From Larimichthys crocea (Eukaryota > Chordata > Actinopteri > Sciaenidae): a stretch of 64,000 nt of DNA. The notes below the pieces were generated by a model. It made no database searches, was not told where the DNA came from, and saw only the letters and a program-made list of their open reading frames with translations. Position numbers and translations under genes: made by a program. Position 1 is the stretch's first letter, and every line of letters begins with the position of its first letter. The stretch spans positions 9,707,157 through 9,771,156 of the forward strand of contig NC_040018.1 in assembly GCF_000972845.2 (NCBI RefSeq), read 5' to 3'. Of the stretch, positions 60,727 to 64,000 are shown one piece after another.

Positions 60727-60798
60727 ATAATCAGTATCATTGGTAACACCTGTGTTTACCTACTATTTCATGTCAAAATGGCTGCCATGAAAAAAGTC
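60727..60798 (+). mobile_element. Half copy of the foldback MITE
   Basis: ATCAGTATCATTGGTAACACC, then TGTGTTTACCTACTATTTC and ATGTCAAAATGGCTGCCATGAAAAAA, matches the right half of 42732-42898. The left half is absent. It sits about 40 bp from the Tigger-like element. Confidence 0.7.
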
Positions 60799-60961
60799 AA
60801 ACAAACCCAAGACAGTCTGGAACCATAGTAAAAAAACAGACAACTAACAAGCGTGGTTAAACACAACACAATGTGGTCTCACTGGGACAAAATGGCGTCT
60901 TCTCACCCACACATGATTTAGGATCATAATCATTATGTGTTTTATTTCCCCATTCCAGAAT

Positions 60962-61112
60962 CAGTCGGGCACGCCAACACTTTGTTCTAGACTGAAATAT
61001 CTCAACAAGTATCAGCTGAAATGTCATGAAAGTTTGTACAAACATTTAAGAGGATGCATACTGATAAGTTTGATCCTCTGACTTCTCATCTCACACCACT
61101 GACAGGTTGATG
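60962..61112 (-). mobile_element. Dispersed repeat, family B, third copy (reverse)
   Basis: Read on the minus strand it has TTTGTACAAACTTTCATGAC, then ATTTCAGCTGATACTTGTTG and AGATATTTCAGTCTAG. This is the same order as TGTCTGTACAAAATTTC...GTTGTTGAGATATTTCAATCTGG at 9655-9720. It is short and diverged. Confidence 0.68.
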
Positions 61113-64000
61113 TTTTTACTCATCCGGTGATATGCTGTGAACACCAGATGCACTGGAAGTGCTGGTTTGAATCTTAGGAAAGTGTTCATGTTACTCACAC
61201 ATCTGTGAGCTGCAATTTTTTTGAACATTCGGTTACATCCTTCCTACACAAACCGAACACAAACAATCTGTCTACCCATGCACATCCAAATATATAGATA
61301 CAATTGTTAGGTGTGAAGTGAAGTGTGGAACAGTACTGATGTCGACACGTGTAGCTCAGGTCAAGCGCTGCTGTTGACCCGTTTAGTTAATGAATACAGA
61401 GATATTATGGATAATCAGAGGTATATTTTACTGAACATTCACAGCTTGGATCCAGCAATAAGGTTAAGAACCTGCATTTATTCATGACTGCGCTGCATCG
61501 TTTCTATTATTCATTTATTTCATTTTTCAGTTTCAGAGAAGAGAACAGAAGAGAACAGCCGGCGTCAATGAGCACTGAACTGAGCCGCCCTGCTGCCCCA
61601 TAGGTACTTTTTAACGTATCTTAATGTGTGTTTTCAGACATTAATGTAAGACGATGGCACACAGCCCAACACGCACACACCTGGAGGTAGCAGCTTGTGC
61701 CTTCTCACTGTCTTGTTTTCTGTATTCAAGTCTTTTTTTCTCTCTCTGAAAATGGAGTAAACAGTCCCATCAATATAGTGTTTTCCCGCTGTCTACCCAC
61801 CCACTGCCTCCAGATTATCAGACAGGACTACAGCACAGGTTTCACAATAAATCCTATCATCCCTTCCCTCCCTGGCTTTCCTCTCTCACTCTTCTTTTTT
61901 CATCACTCTGACTTTCCTCCTTGCTCCTTTCACCACTTACGTTTCTACTAAATTGAAGATTAGCCTCTCAATATAAGGTTTTAGCCAATACATGAGGGTT
62001 GCATATAACAATTAAAAAAAAAAAACTCATCTAAAATATAGAAATTTACATGCCAGATATTGTATGTCAGTTTATTTTAAATCAGCTGCCACAGTCTCAG
62101 TCATAGGTGTCTGCCAACTCGACCTGAAATCTAAAATTGGCAGACTTGCTGGGACGTGAGCCATGTGTGCTGGGAGTATTCTCCATGAGCTGAGAACTGG
62201 GATCAGGTGTGAGGATAAGTGACCGTAAATAAGCTCGAAGCGCGTGTGCGGGAGTCTAACATTTATGAAAATGTTATTTGATGTACTGCTGTGGTGTCAA
62301 GTGAACCTGCTGTCTGGTTGAAAAAGAAATCTAAGACTTGTTAGATGGGAGGTGAGAAACACCAGCAGATGACGGAAAAAGAGGAAATTGAAGAACATGG
62401 AAGAAATAGAAAATATATGAAATTAGTACTGTATCTGCTCTCAAATGCAGACAAAACTGGAGAGACCACAAGTTTAAGCCAGAAAATCACACAGAAAATC
62501 AGTTTATGATTCTTTTAAATAAACTCAATACTATTCTATTTACTATTCTGAGCAAAAGTAACAAAATGACTATCACCAGCAGAAATAAACAGATTCTCTC
62601 CTGGCATGCCAGAAGCCTGAAGAGAAGATCATCGTCCTTTTGTAGCTGGATGGTCTTTATCTCCATGTCTGCTCTTGGAAGGTCAGTTGGCCTGCACAAT
62701 GCAGTATCGCAGAGCTGCACACAACAGAGAACTAATTTTGCACACGGTGAGACTGATAAGACATGCTGCCGCTAATCCTTGAAATGTGAATGTGCAGTGA
62801 ATGCTTTTTAGTTAATAAGGGACGAAAATATTGACTTAATCTTCTCTAGTTTACACCTTACTGCCAAAAACTCAAAATGAGTGCATCATAAATTAAAAAG
62901 CTCCCAGCAGTCACTAAACTCCTCTGTGTTGCTTTGTCCTGATTAATCAAAATCTTAAAATTTTATCCGTGCAACAACTCCGGCATCGTCACTTTTGAAT
63001 GATGTTTTGGAGGAAGAAGTTTCATTTTATTTACTGACCTACTTATCACAGCTCCCACAAGCATGGCTGCCACTACTAAGACCATCCCCATGGCCATTGA
63101 CCTATTTGCCAGACAACCTTCGAAATTTCAAATTTTCAGATCACATAAGTCATGCTTAAATCTCCTGCCTAATATTTCCCCTCTGCTGCACACCGCCACC
63201 TAATATCCCCCTCTTTCAATTCCCACCCACTCTCTTTCTTATAGTTCCCTGCTGGAAGGTGGGTGTCCCGCTTAGCATCAGCTCCTGACTGAGGTCTGAC
63301 ACATCCTCTCGCTGCAACCAGGGCGGATGTACTGCCAGTTCCATTTATGACACAAGCCGTTACATTATTCATGCTTCTTAATTAGGTAGAGAAGCAGCAG
63401 CTTATACTGGTGAGACATTTAGCAGATCGAGGTCTTGGATGGCACTTTCACTGCACACACAAGTACAAACATGATAAGAAATGCACCGTGACAAAGGTTA
63501 GAGAGCGTGCTGTAATTTTAGCTACAAGTAGGTTTTATGAACATTTTAAGAAAGGTGCAAATGAGCACAGGTTACTCAAACATCAGTGCACACAGAAAAG
63601 ATTATGAATATTATACAGGACATGAAGAATGATCAGTCATATTAACTGACTGAATGTTTGATCTTTGTAGTGCAGAGTCAGAAAAAAACGAGAGGAACAT
63701 TTGTGTGGTAGCAGAAGAATAGATTTGATGTTTTTCTGTTTGGTTATACATTTGGCACATCTCTCAATGCACTGCTGCATAAAGAGTCAAATCTGGAAGA
63801 GCAAACAGTGCAAACACTGGCTTTGGAACAGAAAAGGCTGTGTTAAACACCTCAGAAGATAATCCTGCTAGGAAACATTTTTCACATCTTAAATATTTAC
63901 ATTTTACACCAGCCTAATGAGCCAGATTCAGACTTTGACTGGCTTGAGCTATTTGAACTATGGCCTGAGACTGATCCATAGACAGTTAGACTTTGCTAAA
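61113..64000. other. Intergenic DNA with no recognised gene
   Basis: I recognise no repeat family, RNA gene or exon here. The pyrimidine-rich stretch 61850-61945 and short A/T runs are low complexity. If vertebrate synteny holds, the next gene on the plus strand would be a GPC6 homologue further on, but no part of it is visible. Confidence 0.55.

Noticed and set aside
1..64000. Bacterial-style features (operons, CRISPR, insertion sequences, phage)
   Set aside because: Composition, introns, SINEs and LINEs show vertebrate nuclear DNA. No spaced direct-repeat array or dense coding is present.

Overview
This is vertebrate nuclear DNA, almost certainly from a teleost fish and probably a percomorph. 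It is AT-rich, has no operon-like coding, and carries fish-type interspersed repeats: tRNA-derived SINEs, L2/Maui-like, RTE-like and R2/R4-like LINE pieces, and hAT, Tc1 and Tigger-type DNA elements. Only two stretches look like host protein-coding sequence. They are the last two exons of one plus-strand gene, a glypican of the GPC5 type. The penultimate exon (1415-1577) encodes the Ser-Gly/acidic glycosaminoglycan attachment region with two cysteines. The terminal exon (52898-53058) encodes a His-rich linker and a hydrophobic C-terminal GPI-anchor signal ending at a TAA stop. Both splice sites are good and the phases match (a phase-1 junction that makes a Leu codon).

Layout: 1-1414 is the end of the preceding intron. 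1578-52897 is one 51.3-kb intron. 53059 to about 53650 is a likely 3'UTR with an ATTAAA signal, and the rest is 3' intergenic DNA with no recognisable gene. In tetrapods GPC6 lies downstream of GPC5; nothing of it is visible here.

The intron and 3' flank are a record of transposon insertion. The best resolved cases are: an 809-bp hAT element with an 8-bp target duplication and a decayed BED zinc finger (43010-43818); a 5'-truncated LINE with an uninterrupted reading frame and a perfect 12-bp target duplication (59165-59813); a tRNA-SINE nested in an older repeat with an 11-bp duplication (57445-57653); an old R2/R4-like LINE split by a later insertion (11605-13660); an antisense L2/Maui-like LINE fossil with a readable YADD motif (22255-23035); and a 167-bp foldback MITE (42732-42898). 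There is also a diverged direct duplication (36236/38255), a repeat cluster just upstream of the last exon (51400-52680), several simple repeats and four perfect inverted repeats.

I found no tRNA, rRNA, CRISPR, operon or previously undescribed multi-gene system. Most short open frames are chance frames in noncoding DNA. The observations most worth checking are the His-rich stretch of the glypican tail, the tandem splice acceptors, the 23-bp perfect hairpin at 5772-5841, and the local duplication at 36-38 kb.
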